Assembly: GCF_021729865.1 (NCBI RefSeq)
Contig: NZ_CP063400.1
Coordinates: 496,001 to 560,000 of the forward strand
Reading direction: 5' to 3'
DNA length: 64,000 nucleotides
Source: Hydrogenophaga sp. SL48
Lineage (GTDB): Bacteria > Pseudomonadota > Gammaproteobacteria > Burkholderiales > Burkholderiaceae_C
Shown: in pieces, positions 50,250 to 60,900 of the stretch
Layout of the letters: each line of letters begins with the position of its first letter
Numbering within the stretch: position 1 is the first letter of the stretch
Notes under the pieces: generated by a model
What the model saw: the letters and a program-made list of their open reading frames with translations, nothing else
The model's database searches: none
What the model was told of the DNA's origin: nothing
Made by a program: the position numbers and the translations under genes

Positions 50250-50412
50250 GGTGGGGGCTTTCTTCCGGGGGGGTGGGTTCGGGATGGAAGGGTTTCTTGT
50301 AACTCGTTGGTAACTCAGACCACGGGCTTGCAAATTCTATTGCAACGCAGCATACCGGAGGCTGACGGTGGGGCTTGGCCCGGCACGTGCCTCGCAGGTC
50401 GCGTCAAGGTTT

Positions 50413-51249
50413 TCAGCTCAGTTCATTGTGGTAGTGGCGGATTTCAGTGCGGTAGAGCCCTCGGCGCAGCTCCATGGGCACATCGTTGTAGGTGTAGGCG
50501 AGCCGCTCGACGCTCAAGAGGGGATGGCCCACCTCCACGTCGAGCAGCGCCGCCGCGTCGGCATCGGCGGCGACGGCTTTGAGTTTTTCCACCGCACGCA
50601 CCATGCGCACGCCGAACTGGGCCTCGAACAGCGCGTACATCGGCCCCTTGTCGCTGGACAGCGTCTCCAGGGTCAGGCCTTTGAAGGCCGCGCCCGGCAG
50701 CCAGATGTCTTCCAGGATTGCCTGCGTACCCGAAAACGCGAGCACGCGTTTGACCTGGAACACGGCGTCGCCGGTGCGCAGCTCCAGCTGACGCGCCACT
50801 TCAGCGGGTGCCCGCAAACGACGGCATTCGATGATGCGGCGTTCGGCAGGCCCCTGTGCTTCCAGCGTCCCGGCGTCGGGCAGCAGTCGCAGGAAGCGGT
50901 ACTGGATGTGCTGTTCGGCGTGGGTCGCGACAAAGGTGCCTTTGCCCTGACGGCGCACCAGCAGGTTGTCGGTGGCGAGTTCGTCGATGGCCTTGCGCAC
51001 CGTGCCCTGGCTGACACGAAAGCGCGCGGCCAGATCGAACTCGCTGGGAATCATGTCGCCTGGCTTCCATTCGCCTGCCTGGAGGCTGCGCAGGATCAGC
51101 GACTTGATCTGTTGGTAGAGCGGGCTGAAAGCCGGGGCGCCGAGCACGGCGTTGCTGGCCACGTCCCCCGCAGGCGACAGTGGGGCGTCAACGCCGATGT
51201 GGGCGTCCGGCGCGGTGCTGTCAGTGGGATTGGCGTGCGGGGTGGCCAT
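50413..51249 (-). CDS. GntR-family (HutC-type) transcriptional regulator
   Basis: The 278-residue protein has a ~45-residue unusual N-terminal lead, a GntR winged helix (~residues 42-110; PSEFDLAARFRVSQGTVRKAIDELATDNLLVRRQGKGTFV) and a UTRA effector-binding domain (~130-270). It stands between sdh and mdh, so it is a good candidate regulator of the TCA-cycle genes on both sides. The ligand is unknown. Its own promoter contains a palindrome, suggesting autoregulation. Confidence 0.92.
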   Translation of the reverse strand: MATPHANPTDSTAPDAHIGVDAPLSPAGDVASNAVLGAPAFSPLYQQIKSLILRSLQAGEWKPGDMIPSEFDLAARFRVSQGTVRKAIDELATDNLLVRRQGKGTFVATHAEQHIQYRFLRLLPDAGTLEAQGPAERRIIECRRLRAPAEVARQLELRTGDAVFQVKRVLAFSGTQAILEDIWLPGAAFKGLTLETLSSDKGPMYALFEAQFGVRMVRAVEKLKAVAADADAAALLDVEVGHPLLSVERLAYTYNDVPMELRRGLYRTEIRHYHNELS

Positions 51250-51297
51250 GGTTTTGGGTCGCGATGAAGTCGCCAGCTCCTGGCAACGAATGTGTCA

Positions 51298-51325
51298 ATC
51301 ATATCTTATATAAGACATAAGACAA
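51298..51325 (-). promoter_or_regulatory. Promoter of the GntR gene with built-in operator
   Basis: On the minus strand TTGTCT (51325-51320) and TATGAT (51303-51298) are 16 bp apart. The spacer holds the perfect 12-bp palindrome TCTTATATAAGA (51304-51315). TAAGAC also occurs as a direct repeat at 51311-51316 and 51318-51323. Confidence 0.65.
51304..51315. promoter_or_regulatory. Probable GntR operator
   Basis: TCTTATATAAGA is a perfect palindrome, extended with one mismatch to 18 bp. It sits inside the spacer of the GntR promoter and ends 11 bases before the mdh -35 box, so one bound dimer could affect both. Confidence 0.6.
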
Positions 51326-51326
51326 G

Positions 51327-51356
51327 TTGACGTATCAGGGTTTGCGAGGGTACACT
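51327..51356 (+). promoter_or_regulatory. Promoter of mdh
   Basis: TTGACG (51327-51332) and TACACT (51351-51356) are separated by 18 bp, giving an mdh leader of roughly 110 bases. Confidence 0.6.
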
Positions 51357-51475
51357 CACGGGCTGAGTCCGACACACGTTTTCCGGGTTTACTCCTCGTC
51401 CATGTGGCTGTCATCTCGGAGGTTCGCCCCTTCGTTGTCTTCATTCCCCCAACGTCCCTTTCTGGAGTTTTCACC

Positions 51476-52462
51476 ATGAGCAAGAAGCCCGTTCGCGTTG
51501 CCGTCACCGGTGCCGCCGGTCAAATCGGTTATGCCCTGCTGTTCCGCATCGCCTCGGGCGAAATGCTGGGCAAAGACCAGCCCGTGATCCTGCAATTGCT
51601 GGAAATCCCCGACGAGAAGGCCCAGAAGGCGCTCAAGGGCGTGATGATGGAAATCGAAGACTGCGCCTTCCCGCTGCTGGCCGGCATGGAAGCCCACAGC
51701 GACCCGATGACGGCCTTCAAGGACACCGACTACGCATTGCTGGTCGGCTCGCGTCCGCGCGGCCCCGGCATGGAGCGTGCCGAGCTGCTCGCCATCAACG
51801 GCGCCATCTTCACCGCCCAGGGCAAGGCGCTGAACGCCGTGGCCAGCCGCAACGTCAAGGTGCTGGTGGTCGGCAACCCCGCCAACACCAACGCTTACAT
51901 TGCCATGAAGAGCGCGCCCGATCTGAAGCCGGGCAACTTCACCGCCATGCTGCGCCTCGACCACAATCGCGCCGCCAGCCAGCTGGCCGCCAAGACCGGC
52001 AAGGCCGTGTCCTCCATCAAGAAGCTGGCCGTGTGGGGCAACCACTCGCCCACCATGTACGCCGACTACCGCTTCGCCACCATCGACGGCGCTTCGGTCA
52101 AGGACATGATCAACGACCAGGTCTGGAACAAGGACGTGTTCCTGCCCACCGTCGGCAAGCGCGGCGCCGCCATCATTGAAGCGCGTGGCCTGAGCTCCGC
52201 CGCTTCTGCCGCCAATGCCGCCATCGACCACATGCGCGACTGGGCCCTGGGCACCAACGGCGAGTGGGTCACGATGGGCATCCCGTCCCAAGGCTGGTAC
52301 GGCATCCCGAAGGACGTGATGTTCGGTTTCCCGGTCACCTGCGCCAACGGCGAATACACCGTGGTCGAAGGCCTGGACATCGACGCCTTCTCGCAGGAGT
52401 GCATCAACAAGACCTTGGCCGAGCTGCAGGGCGAGCAGGACGGCGTCAAGCACCTGCTGTAA
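51476..52462 (+). CDS. mdh: Malate dehydrogenase
   Basis: It interconverts malate and oxaloacetate with NAD. The 328-residue protein has the Rossmann motif [14 protein letters not shown], the Arg of [16 protein letters not shown] and the catalytic His in [14 protein letters not shown]. It belongs to the lactate/malate dehydrogenase type 2 class common in Burkholderiales. TGGAG precedes ATG 51476. Confidence 0.97.
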   Translation: MSKKPVRVAVTGAAGQIGYALLFRIASGEMLGKDQPVILQLLEIPDEKAQKALKGVMMEIEDCAFPLLAGMEAHSDPMTAFKDTDYALLVGSRPRGPGMERAELLAINGAIFTAQGKALNAVASRNVKVLVVGNPANTNAYIAMKSAPDLKPGNFTAMLRLDHNRAASQLAAKTGKAVSSIKKLAVWGNHSPTMYADYRFATIDGASVKDMINDQVWNKDVFLPTVGKRGAAIIEARGLSSAASAANAAIDHMRDWALGTNGEWVTMGIPSQGWYGIPKDVMFGFPVTCANGEYTVVEGLDIDAFSQECINKTLAELQGEQDGVKHLL

Positions 52463-52480
52463 CCCGCTGGTAACCACGGC

Positions 52481-53461
52481 GTGATCCATCCGCGCGACAT
52501 TCTTCTGGGTGCCCAGGCCGGCGCGTTCGCGCTGCCGGTCTGCGACCACTACAGCGGGGTGGAAGCGCGGATGAAAAAGAGCCTGCAGCTGCAGGCCGAC
52601 CTCACGGCCGAGTACGGTACCTGCGTGTTCGACGTCACGCTCGATTGCGAAGACGGCGCTCCGGTCGGGGGTGAGGCCGAACATGCGGCCCTCGTCACCG
52701 AACTGGCGCTGGGGGCTTCCGCCGGCGCCCGCGTCGCTGTGAGGGTGCACCCCGTCGACCATGCCCATTTCGATGCCGACGTGTCCATCATCGCGGGCCA
52801 GGCCGCCTCGAAGCTGGTGCACCTCATGGTGCCCAAGGTCGAGTCCGTGGCCGATGTGCAGCGTGCTGCCAGCGCGCTCGACGCGGCCGGCGCACCCGAC
52901 CTCCCTTTGCATGTGCTGATCGAATCGCCCTCTGCCGTGCACCGAGCCTTCGACATCGCTGCGCACCCGCGTGTGCAGTCGCTGAGCTTCGGTCTGATGG
53001 ACTTTGTGTCCTCGCACGGTGGTGCCATCCCTTCTTCGGGCATGGGCGTGGCAGGGCAGTTCAGCCATCCGCTGGTGCTGCGCGCCAAACTGGAGATTGC
53101 CTCGGCCTGCCATGCCCATGGCAAGGTGCCTTCGCACAACGTCGTCACCGAGTTCAAGGACCTGGCTGCGCTGCGGGTTGCTGCGCAAACGGCCGCCCGC
53201 GAGCTGGGCTACACCCGCATGTGGAGCATCCACCCGGATCAGATCCGCACCATCGTGGCGGCCTTTGCCCCGGCCGAGGCCGAGGTGCAGACGGCCCTGG
53301 CCATCATCGAGCGCGCAGCCTCTGCCCATTGGGCGCCGGTGCAGCACGACGGTCGCCTGCACGACCGCGCGAGCTACCGCTATTTCTGGCAGGTGATCGA
53401 ACGCGCGCACCAGACCGGGCACCCCTTGCCCGATGCCGTGCGTGGCTGGTTTCCTGCATAG
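52481..53461 (+). CDS. HpcH/HpaI aldolase/citrate-lyase family (CitE-like) protein
   Basis: The 326-residue TIM-barrel protein has the metal-site acids in [12 protein letters not shown] and the region [17 protein letters not shown], as in citrate lyase beta subunits and CoA-ester lyases. [11 protein letters not shown] fits the same family. No citrate lyase alpha or gamma genes are nearby, so it is not part of a citrate lyase complex; a malyl-CoA or similar lyase/thioesterase role is possible. It starts with GTG, 18 bases after mdh, and acnB follows. Confidence 0.85.
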   Translation: MIHPRDILLGAQAGAFALPVCDHYSGVEARMKKSLQLQADLTAEYGTCVFDVTLDCEDGAPVGGEAEHAALVTELALGASAGARVAVRVHPVDHAHFDADVSIIAGQAASKLVHLMVPKVESVADVQRAASALDAAGAPDLPLHVLIESPSAVHRAFDIAAHPRVQSLSFGLMDFVSSHGGAIPSSGMGVAGQFSHPLVLRAKLEIASACHAHGKVPSHNVVTEFKDLAALRVAAQTAARELGYTRMWSIHPDQIRTIVAAFAPAEAEVQTALAIIERAASAHWAPVQHDGRLHDRASYRYFWQVIERAHQTGHPLPDAVRGWFPA

Positions 53462-53505
53462 CCCTTTCCCATTCACACCCATCACCCACCCCACCGGAGA
53501 ACGCC

Positions 53506-56106
53506 ATGTCGACCTTCCTGACCGACTACCGCGCCCACGCCGCCGAACGCGCAGCCCTGGGCATTCCCCCGCTGCCGCTCGATGCCAAGCAGGTCGCCGC
53601 CCTGATCGAACTGATCAAGAACCCTCCCGCCGGCGAAGACGCGTTCCTGATGGACCTGCTGACGCACCGCGTGCCCCCGGGCGTGGACGATGCCGCCAAG
53701 GTCAAGGCCAGCTTCCTGGCCGCCGTCGCCCACGGCGATGAAAAGGTGGCCCTGATCTCCAAGGCCAAGGCCACCGAGCTGCTGGGCACCATGGTGGGCG
53801 GCTACAACGTGCACCCGCTGATCGAACTGCTGGACGACGCCGAGGTGGCGGCCGTGGCCGGCGCGGCGTTGAAAAAGACGCTGTTGATGTTCGATTACTT
53901 CAACGACGTGGCCGAGAAGGCCAAGGCCGGCAACGCCGTGGCCAAGGAAGTCATGCAGAGCTGGGCCGACGCCGAGTGGTTCACCAGCCGCCCTGAAGTC
54001 GAGAAGAAGATCTCCGTCACCGTGTTCAAGGTGCCCGGAGAAACCAACACCGACGACCTGTCGCCCGCTCCGGACGCCACCACGCGCCCGGACATCCCGA
54101 TGCACTACCTCGCGATGCTGAAGAACACCCGCCCCGACGCGGCGTTCAAGCCCGAGGAAGACGGCAAGCGTGGCCCGATGCAGTTCATCGAGGACCTGAA
54201 GAAAAAGGGCCACCTGGTCGCCTACGTGGGCGACGTGGTCGGCACCGGCTCCAGCCGCAAGTCGGCCACCAACAGCGTGGTGTGGGCCACGGGTCAAGAC
54301 ATCCCCTTCGTGCCCAACAAGCGTTTCGGTGGCGTCACGCTGGGCGGCAAGATCGCCCCCATCTTCTTCAACACGCAGGAAGACTCCGGCTCGCTGCCGA
54401 TCGAAGTGGACGTGTCCAAGCTGGAAATGGGCGACGTCGTTGACGTGATGCCCTACGACGGCAAGCTGGTCAAGAACGGCGAGACCGTGGCCGAGTTCAA
54501 GCTCAAGAGCGACGTGCTGTTCGACGAAGTGCGTGCCGGCGGCCGCATCAACCTCATCATTGGCCGCAGCCTGACCGCCAAAGCGCGCGAGTTCCTGGGC
54601 CTGCCCGCGTCCACCCTGTTCCGCCTGCCCAGCGTGCCCACGGCCACCAACGCCGGTTTCACGCTGGCGCAAAAAATGGTCGGCCGCGCCGTCGGCCTGC
54701 CGGAAGGCCAGGGCGTGCGCCCGGGCACCTACTGCGAGCCGAAGATGACCACCGTGGGTTCGCAGGACACCACCGGCCCCATGACCCGCGACGAGCTGAA
54801 AGACCTGGCCTGCCTGGGCTTCAGCGCCGACCTGGTGATGCAGTCCTTCTGCCACACCGCCGCTTACCCCAAGCCGGTGGACGTGAAGACCCACCGCGAG
54901 CTGCCCAAGTTCATCTCCAGCCGCGGCGGCGTGTCCCTGCGCCCGGGCGACGGCGTGATCCACAGCTGGCTCAACCGCCTGCTGCTGCCCGACACGGTGG
55001 GCACTGGCGGTGATTCCCACACCCGCTTCCCGATCGGCATTTCGTTCCCCGCCGGTTCCGGCCTCGTGGCTTTTGGTGCCGCCACCGGCGTGATGCCGCT
55101 GGACATGCCCGAGTCGGTGCTGGTGCGCTTCAAGGGCGAAATGCAACCTGGCGTGACCCTGCGCGATCTGGTGCACGCCATTCCGCTGTACGCCATCAAG
55201 CAAGGTTTGCTGACCGTGGCCAAGGCCGGCAAGATCAACGAATTTTCCGGTCGCATTCTGGAAATCGAAGGTCTTCCCAACCTCAAGGTCGAGCAAGCGT
55301 TTGAACTCTCCGATGCGTCTGCCGAGCGCTCCGCCGCCGGCTGCACCATCAAGCTCAACCCTGAGCCGATCAAGGAGTACCTCACCAGCAACATCGTGCT
55401 GATGAAGAACATGATCGCCGACGGCTACGAAGACAAGCGCACCCTGCAGCGCCGCATCGAGAAGGTGGAAGCCTGGCTGGCCAATCCCGAACTGCTCGAA
55501 GCCGACAAGGACGCCGAATACGCGCACGTCATCGAGATCGACCTGGCCGACATCAAGGAACCCATCCTGTGCTGCCCGAACGATCCGGACGACGCCAAGA
55601 CGCTGTCCGAAGTGGCCGGCACCAAGATCGATGAAGCCTTCATCGGTTCGTGCATGACCAACATCGGCCACTTCCGCGCCGCGGCCAAGCTGCTCGGCGG
55701 CCAGCGCGACATCCCGGTCAAGCTGTGGGTCGCTCCGCCGACCAAGATGGACGAGAGCGAGTTGATCAAGGAAGGTCACTACGCCAGCTTCGGCGCCGCC
55801 GGTGCGCGCACCGAGATGCCGGGCTGCTCGCTGTGCATGGGCAACCAGGCGCAGGTGCGCGAAGGCGCGACCGTGGTTTCCACCTCGACCCGCAACTTCC
55901 CCAACCGCCTGGGCAAGAACACCTTCGTGTACCTGGCCTCGGCCGAGCTGGCGGCCATTGCGTCCAAGCTGGGCAAGATCCCGACGGTGGCCGAGTACCA
56001 CGAAGCCATGGGCATCGTGAACAAGGACGGCGCGGCGATCTACAAGTACCTCAACTTCAACCAGATCGAGGAATACGTGGAAAACGCCAAAGGCGTGACG
56101 GCCTGA
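53506..56106 (+). CDS. acnB: Aconitate hydratase B
   Basis: It isomerises citrate to isocitrate and may also handle 2-methylisocitrate. The 866-residue protein follows the AcnB layout: helical N-terminal domain (1-160), swivel domain (with [14 protein letters not shown]), and catalytic domains. Cluster cysteines are in [10 protein letters not shown] and [12 protein letters not shown] 53506 has GGAG before it; the longer frame lies within the CitE-like gene. A UUCG-loop terminator follows. Confidence 0.97.
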   Translation: MSTFLTDYRAHAAERAALGIPPLPLDAKQVAALIELIKNPPAGEDAFLMDLLTHRVPPGVDDAAKVKASFLAAVAHGDEKVALISKAKATELLGTMVGGYNVHPLIELLDDAEVAAVAGAALKKTLLMFDYFNDVAEKAKAGNAVAKEVMQSWADAEWFTSRPEVEKKISVTVFKVPGETNTDDLSPAPDATTRPDIPMHYLAMLKNTRPDAAFKPEEDGKRGPMQFIEDLKKKGHLVAYVGDVVGTGSSRKSATNSVVWATGQDIPFVPNKRFGGVTLGGKIAPIFFNTQEDSGSLPIEVDVSKLEMGDVVDVMPYDGKLVKNGETVAEFKLKSDVLFDEVRAGGRINLIIGRSLTAKAREFLGLPASTLFRLPSVPTATNAGFTLAQKMVGRAVGLPEGQGVRPGTYCEPKMTTVGSQDTTGPMTRDELKDLACLGFSADLVMQSFCHTAAYPKPVDVKTHRELPKFISSRGGVSLRPGDGVIHSWLNRLLLPDTVGTGGDSHTRFPIGISFPAGSGLVAFGAATGVMPLDMPESVLVRFKGEMQPGVTLRDLVHAIPLYAIKQGLLTVAKAGKINEFSGRILEIEGLPNLKVEQAFELSDASAERSAAGCTIKLNPEPIKEYLTSNIVLMKNMIADGYEDKRTLQRRIEKVEAWLANPELLEADKDAEYAHVIEIDLADIKEPILCCPNDPDDAKTLSEVAGTKIDEAFIGSCMTNIGHFRAAAKLLGGQRDIPVKLWVAPPTKMDESELIKEGHYASFGAAGARTEMPGCSLCMGNQAQVREGATVVSTSTRNFPNRLGKNTFVYLASAELAAIASKLGKIPTVAEYHEAMGIVNKDGAAIYKYLNFNQIEEYVENAKGVTA

Positions 56107-56130
56107 TCAGCCCCGTTTCGCGTCTATGGA

Positions 56131-56158
56131 AAAGCGGCCCTTCGGGGCCGCTTTTTTT
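56131..56158 (+). terminator. Terminator after acnB
   Basis: Ten-base arms AAAGCGGCCC / GGGCCGCTTT close a TTCG tetraloop and a T7 run follows. It marks the end of the core region. Confidence 0.93.
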
Positions 56159-56365
56159 CGTCGGGACCCTTGGCATCAAGGGGTGTTCTTGTTTCAACCT
56201 GTTTCTTGTAAGGCCAAGATGTTTCAGGCACTCCCCATCCGGAGTAACAGGGGCTGGGGCTCCCTTGTGGGGGGCGTTCAATTCATGGATAGTCGGGACC
56301 CCGCTCATGCATGGGGCTGCTGGTCGGAGGAGGGCGTTCCCGTTGACCCCGTAAGGAGAGACAGG

Positions 56366-57307
56366 ATGTTGCGCATCTGGCTGTTTGGTTCTCTCAGCGT
56401 GGCTCACGGCGTGGACAGCGAGGGGGTGACGTCGATTTCAGGCCGCTGCGGCAGCCTTCTGGCGTACCTGGCGCTGGGCCGCGGACGCTGTTTCAGCCGG
56501 AGCGAGTTGCTCGGCATCCTCTGGCCGGCGCAGGGCAATGCCTCGGTGAACGCGGGTTCGTTCAACACCGCGCTGTGGCGCCTGCGCCGCATCATCGAGT
56601 GCGGGCCGGTGCGTTGCGGCGATCTCATCGCCAGCGATCGCCGGGGGGGCATTGGCCTGAGTGGTTCGGCGGACATCTGGCTGGACACCGAGGAGTTCGA
56701 GCACAGCATCGCGCCAGGGCTGGCCAAGCCGATCGAGCGCCTGGTCGACGCCGAGATCGACGGTCTGCGCAAGGGCGTGGCCCTGTACAAGTCCGACATC
56801 CTGACCGACTTCATCGATGACTGGGCGCTGCGGGAGCGCGAGAAACACCGCAGGCTCTACCTGAATGCCTTGTGGCGGCTGATGCAGGTGGCGACCGTCC
56901 GTGGCCAGTTCGGCGAAAGCATCCGCCACGCGCAGAGCATCCTGGACTGTGATGCCCTGCGGGAAGACGTCCACCGTGAGCTGATGCGCCTGTTTGTGCT
57001 CAGTGGCCAGCGCGCCCAGGCGCTGCTGCAGTTTGAATCGTGCCGCCAGCTGCTGCGGCGGGAACTGTCGATCGGCCCCATGCGGGAGACCATGGACCTC
57101 TACCGCCAGATCGCGGACAACGCGGTGTCGGGCGTGCAGGCGGTGCCCGTGGTGCCGACCGGTGTGACCGGCCAACCGGCACCTTGGCTGCCAACCCTGC
57201 CGCCGGACCCGCAAACCCCGCGCCAGCAGCTGGTGGTCGCGGCCCGCCAGTACCTGGCCCTGGCCGACAGCCAGCTCGAGTTGAGCCTGCGACCTCCCCC
57301 GGCCTGA
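56366..57307 (+). CDS. SARP-like regulator (winged helix plus BTAD)
   Basis: The 313-residue protein has an OmpR/PhoB-type winged helix (~residues 1-100; FGSLSVAHG, SRSELLGILWP, GSFNTALWRLRRII) and a bacterial transcriptional activator TPR domain (~105-250; WALREREKHRRLYLNALWRL, LREDVHRELMRLF). No ATPase domain follows, so it resembles short SARP activators. ATG 56366 has AAGGAG at perfect spacing. It opens the accessory cluster; 11-bp-spaced repeats downstream are the likely target. The C-terminal ~60 residues are Pro-rich and unassigned. Confidence 0.85.
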   Translation: MLRIWLFGSLSVAHGVDSEGVTSISGRCGSLLAYLALGRGRCFSRSELLGILWPAQGNASVNAGSFNTALWRLRRIIECGPVRCGDLIASDRRGGIGLSGSADIWLDTEEFEHSIAPGLAKPIERLVDAEIDGLRKGVALYKSDILTDFIDDWALREREKHRRLYLNALWRLMQVATVRGQFGESIRHAQSILDCDALREDVHRELMRLFVLSGQRAQALLQFESCRQLLRRELSIGPMRETMDLYRQIADNAVSGVQAVPVVPTGVTGQPAPWLPTLPPDPQTPRQQLVVAARQYLALADSQLELSLRPPPA

Positions 57308-57474
57308 ACGGCCTGTCCCGCGATCCCGGGTGGGCGCCACCCGAGGCGTCCGCGCTCCAATCCCCTTTGTGTTCACCCCTGGCCTGGCGGCCTCGTTGTT
57401 GCGCGCCTGGCGGGGCGCCGTGCGCGACCGTTCGGCGGGCGTCACCGACCCATCACCTTGCGCCGACGAGGGCG

Positions 57475-57514
57475 TGATGTTGGCGTGATGTTGGTGTGAT
57501 GGGGGGGTGATGTG
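57475..57514 (+). promoter_or_regulatory. Four 7-bp direct repeats at 11-bp spacing (SARP-type site)
   Basis: TGATGTT at 57475 and 57486, TGATGGG at 57497 and TGATGTG at 57508 are exactly 11 bp apart, with 4-base G-rich spacers. SARP regulators are known to bind heptamers with this 11-bp pitch just upstream of the -10 box. No consensus -10 follows, as expected for an activator-dependent promoter. The downstream gene starts at 57561. Confidence 0.6.
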
Positions 57515-57560
57515 CCAGGCGCAGAGTGCATTCATTCCACCGAAAACGCCGAGTTCACCC

Positions 57561-57893
57561 ATGGCATTGCTCGAAGACCGCACCGCTGTTTTCATCGTTC
57601 GCATCTGGTGTGAACGCGGCGACCAGCCCAGCAGGGACCCCGAGTGGCGGGGCTCCGTGGAGCATGTGAAAAGTGGCCAGCGGGCGTATTTCCGGCAGCT
57701 GGATGCGGTGCTCGACTTCATGAAGCCGCACCTGTCGGAGATTGGCATCGATGCGCAGCAGCGCTTCTGGGAGCGCATTTCGTCGGTCATGGACGACGAC
57801 CGCGCCAGCGACACCGCCGAGTTCCGGGTCGGCGCACCGGCCCGCGATGCGGCGGGCGATGCCGAGGTTTCTCCAACCTGCAAACACCGCTAG
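57561..57893 (+). CDS. Small protein of unknown function in the accessory cluster
   Basis: The 110-residue protein has a conserved-looking block, FIVRIWCERG near residue 11 and EWRGSVEHVKSGQRAYF at ~28-44, then LDAVLDFMKPHL; the last 35 residues look unstructured. I do not recognise a named family, though similar short VRIW...WRG...HV.SG proteins seem to accompany multi-domain proteins elsewhere. ATG 57561 has no clear ribosome site. Its stop codon overlaps the AGGAG of the next gene, implying coupling. Confidence 0.65.
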   Translation: MALLEDRTAVFIVRIWCERGDQPSRDPEWRGSVEHVKSGQRAYFRQLDAVLDFMKPHLSEIGIDAQQRFWERISSVMDDDRASDTAEFRVGAPARDAAGDAEVSPTCKHR

Positions 57894-57902
57894 GAGCCGA
57901 TC

Positions 57903-60900
57903 ATGGCCGTTATCCGTGCAAACCGCGAGTCGATTGATGACCGTTTCAGCGTGCTGGGTTTCACCGTGCGCTCCGAGTTGCCCCTGTTCGAGATCGCCAT
58001 CGCGACCGATCCGGCACTGCTCAGGCCCGAGCTGCGCGCTCAGCGCACGCCCGGCAACTTCCACACCAGCCGCCTGCTGCGCACGGCGCCGTCGCAACGC
58101 GGTGAGGCCGTGTACCTGGTGCCGCCCGAGGTGGTGTCGCGTTTCGTGGGCCAGCAGCGCCTGTATTTCGGTCTCGCGACCTACCGCGAGAGCGACCGCA
58201 GCACCCCGGTGTCGATGCGCATGCCGGACCGCGGGACGATGTACGTCAGCCTCTCGGGCCTGACCGAACGGGGCCTGCGCCGCTCGGTCCGCAGCCGCGG
58301 CCCCCTGACCCACAACGGCGCGGCGTATGGCGGTGGCGGCGTCGAGCTGGGCTGGGGAGGCGATGCGGCGGGCACCCCGCCGCCGCCGTCGCGCGACGAA
58401 GACCGCGCGGCGGCGCCCAAGGCCTCGACGGTCCCGGGCGCCGGGCCCACCACCTACAGCGACGGCTACTCGGACGAGCTCTGGACGCAGCCGGCGCCCG
58501 CCGCCGCACCGGCACCCACACCGCCCACCGCGCCGGACCCGACGACCGCGCCGAGCGCCACGGCACAGGGCCTGGCCAGGCGCAATGGGGCCTTGCGCCG
58601 TCCGATGGTGAGCGCGCGCTCGCTGCTGATCTCTTCCGACTACCAGCCCGCCAACTTCTGGGACGCGTTGCGCGCGCAGGCGGGCTTCTTTCTCGACAGC
58701 GCCATGTGGTACCTGGGCGTGCTCGACACCCGGGTGATGCCGCATGCGGCGGTCTGCCAGATCCGCGTGCCCGACGGGTCCGCCGAGGGCGGGCTGCACG
58801 GCTCCGGGTTCTTCATCGGCCCGCGCCTGATCATGACGGCCGCGCACGTGGTGAATGGCCAGAGCGAGCTGATCGTCGTTCGCGGCAAGAACGGCGGCGG
58901 CACGGCGGGGGCCAACGAGCCCTTCGGCCGTTTCAAGGTCAAGACCTTCCGCCAGCACGGTTCATACGGCACCCACGGCAGCGACTTCGACATCGCCCTG
59001 ATCCAGGTGCCGGCGGCCAACGCGGTCGGCGCCGGCCAGTACTTCGACCTGGTCGAAGAGCTGACCCAGAGCCGGCCCGAGGGCGTGGTGGTCAGCGGGT
59101 ACGCCGCGCGCTGGTACGCCGACGACCTGATCGAGCACTTCGTCAACGAGACCATCGACCCGAACCGCCAGCACCTGATGGGCGGCCACATCCGCGAGCT
59201 GCCGACCGACGAGACCTTCAGCTACAACATCCAGACCCTCGGCGGCACCAGCGGGTCGCCGGTGTACTGGATCGAAGACACCGGCGCCGGTCCCCAGGCC
59301 CACCTGGTGGGGGTTCACGTGGCCGCCCACGACGCGACCACCAACCTCGGCTGCCGCATCACCGCCAACAAGCTGACCTGGATCCGCCAGGTGGCGGCCG
59401 AGTGGGGGCAGACGCTGACCTTCTCGATGGGGCGCTTCGCCCGGGGCCTGTCGGCGGTCGACGAAGACAGCGCGCACGACATCGGCGGGCCGATCCCGGA
59501 CGACCCCACCAGCACCGCGCAGGGCTGGCACGGCACCCGCGGCCTGAACCTGCCCGCGCCCGAATACCCGATGGCCAGCCGGTTCGAGGCCGCGGCCAGC
59601 GGCAACTTCCGCGCCGTCAGCGGCACCCGCAGCATCGACCGGATCGTGATCCACATCACCGACGGTGGCGCCAGCATCAACGGCACCATCAGCTGGTTCA
59701 AGAACCCGGCGGCCAAGGTCAGCGCGCATTACGTCATCGGGCAGGACGGCGAGATCGTGCAGATGGTCGCGCACAAGGACGTGGCCTGGCACGCCGGCTC
59801 GGCCAACGGCACCAGCATCGGCATCGAGCACGTCGCCAACACCAAGGGGCTGAACCCGACCCCGGCGCAGATGTGTGCGTCGGCCGCGCTGGTCACCTGG
59901 CTGTGTGACCAGTTCGGCATCACACCCGACCGCGCGCACATCCTCGGCCACGCCGAGGCCGACGGCAAGACCACCCACCAGGCCTGCCCGAACGCGGTGT
60001 GGGACTGGGTCTATTACATGGACATGATCACCACGCGCACCTGCTACGTGCCCGATGCCCTGGTGCCGAGGACGCAGTCGCTGGGGGTGCGCGGCCACGG
60101 TCACAGCCACGGCCTCGGCGAGCCGCAGGAGGCGTCGCACGACGGCCTCACCGATCCCGATGCCATGGGCATCGATGGCGACATCCCCGACGGCGACAGC
60201 GACGCTGTATCGCAGGCGCAGGCCTGGTACGCCCGCGCCCTGGGTGATCCGGCGCCGGAGTACCCGGGCGCGTTGAAGTTTGCGCCCGCCCATCCCAACA
60301 ACTACACCCAGGGCCGCAAGGCGGGCACGGCCATCGACCGCATCGTCATCCACATCACCGCCAGCAAGAACGACTACGACAAGACGGTGAAGAACTGGTT
60401 CCAGAACCCGAAGCAGATGATGGGCACCAAGCGGGTTCGCGTCAGCGCGCACTACGTGATCGGCCGTGGCGGTGAGGTGGTGCAGGTGGTCGCGCACGGC
60501 GACACCGCGCACCACGCCAACGGCGCCAACAGCCGCAGCATCGGCATCGAACACAACGCCACCACCACCCGCGACCACGCCCCCACCGACGCGCAGTACC
60601 GCGCCTCGGCCAGGCTGGTTGCGTGGTTGTGTGCGCAGCTGGGACTGCCGGCCGACCGCAGCCACGTGCTCGGTCATTCCGAAGTCGATCCCAGGACGAC
60701 CCACACGAGCTGCCCGAACTCGGTGTGGGACTGGGACACCTACATGGGCCACCTCGCCGCCGAAGCCGCGGCGTTGTCGGGCGGCGTGGTTGCGCAGGGT
60801 CTGGGCCTGCGCCGGGGCTATTCGATGGCGCAGGAAATCATCACGCCGTTCTACGACCCCGCCGATCCGGCCAGCGCGCTCACCTGCCAGGCCGACGCCT

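Noticed and set aside
53482..56001. 839-codon minus-strand open frame
   Set aside because: It is antisense to acnB and shows no protein family features.
57475..57514. CRISPR-like short repeats
   Set aside because: Units are only 7 bp at 11-bp pitch with G-rich spacers and there are no cas genes; a regulator site explains them better.
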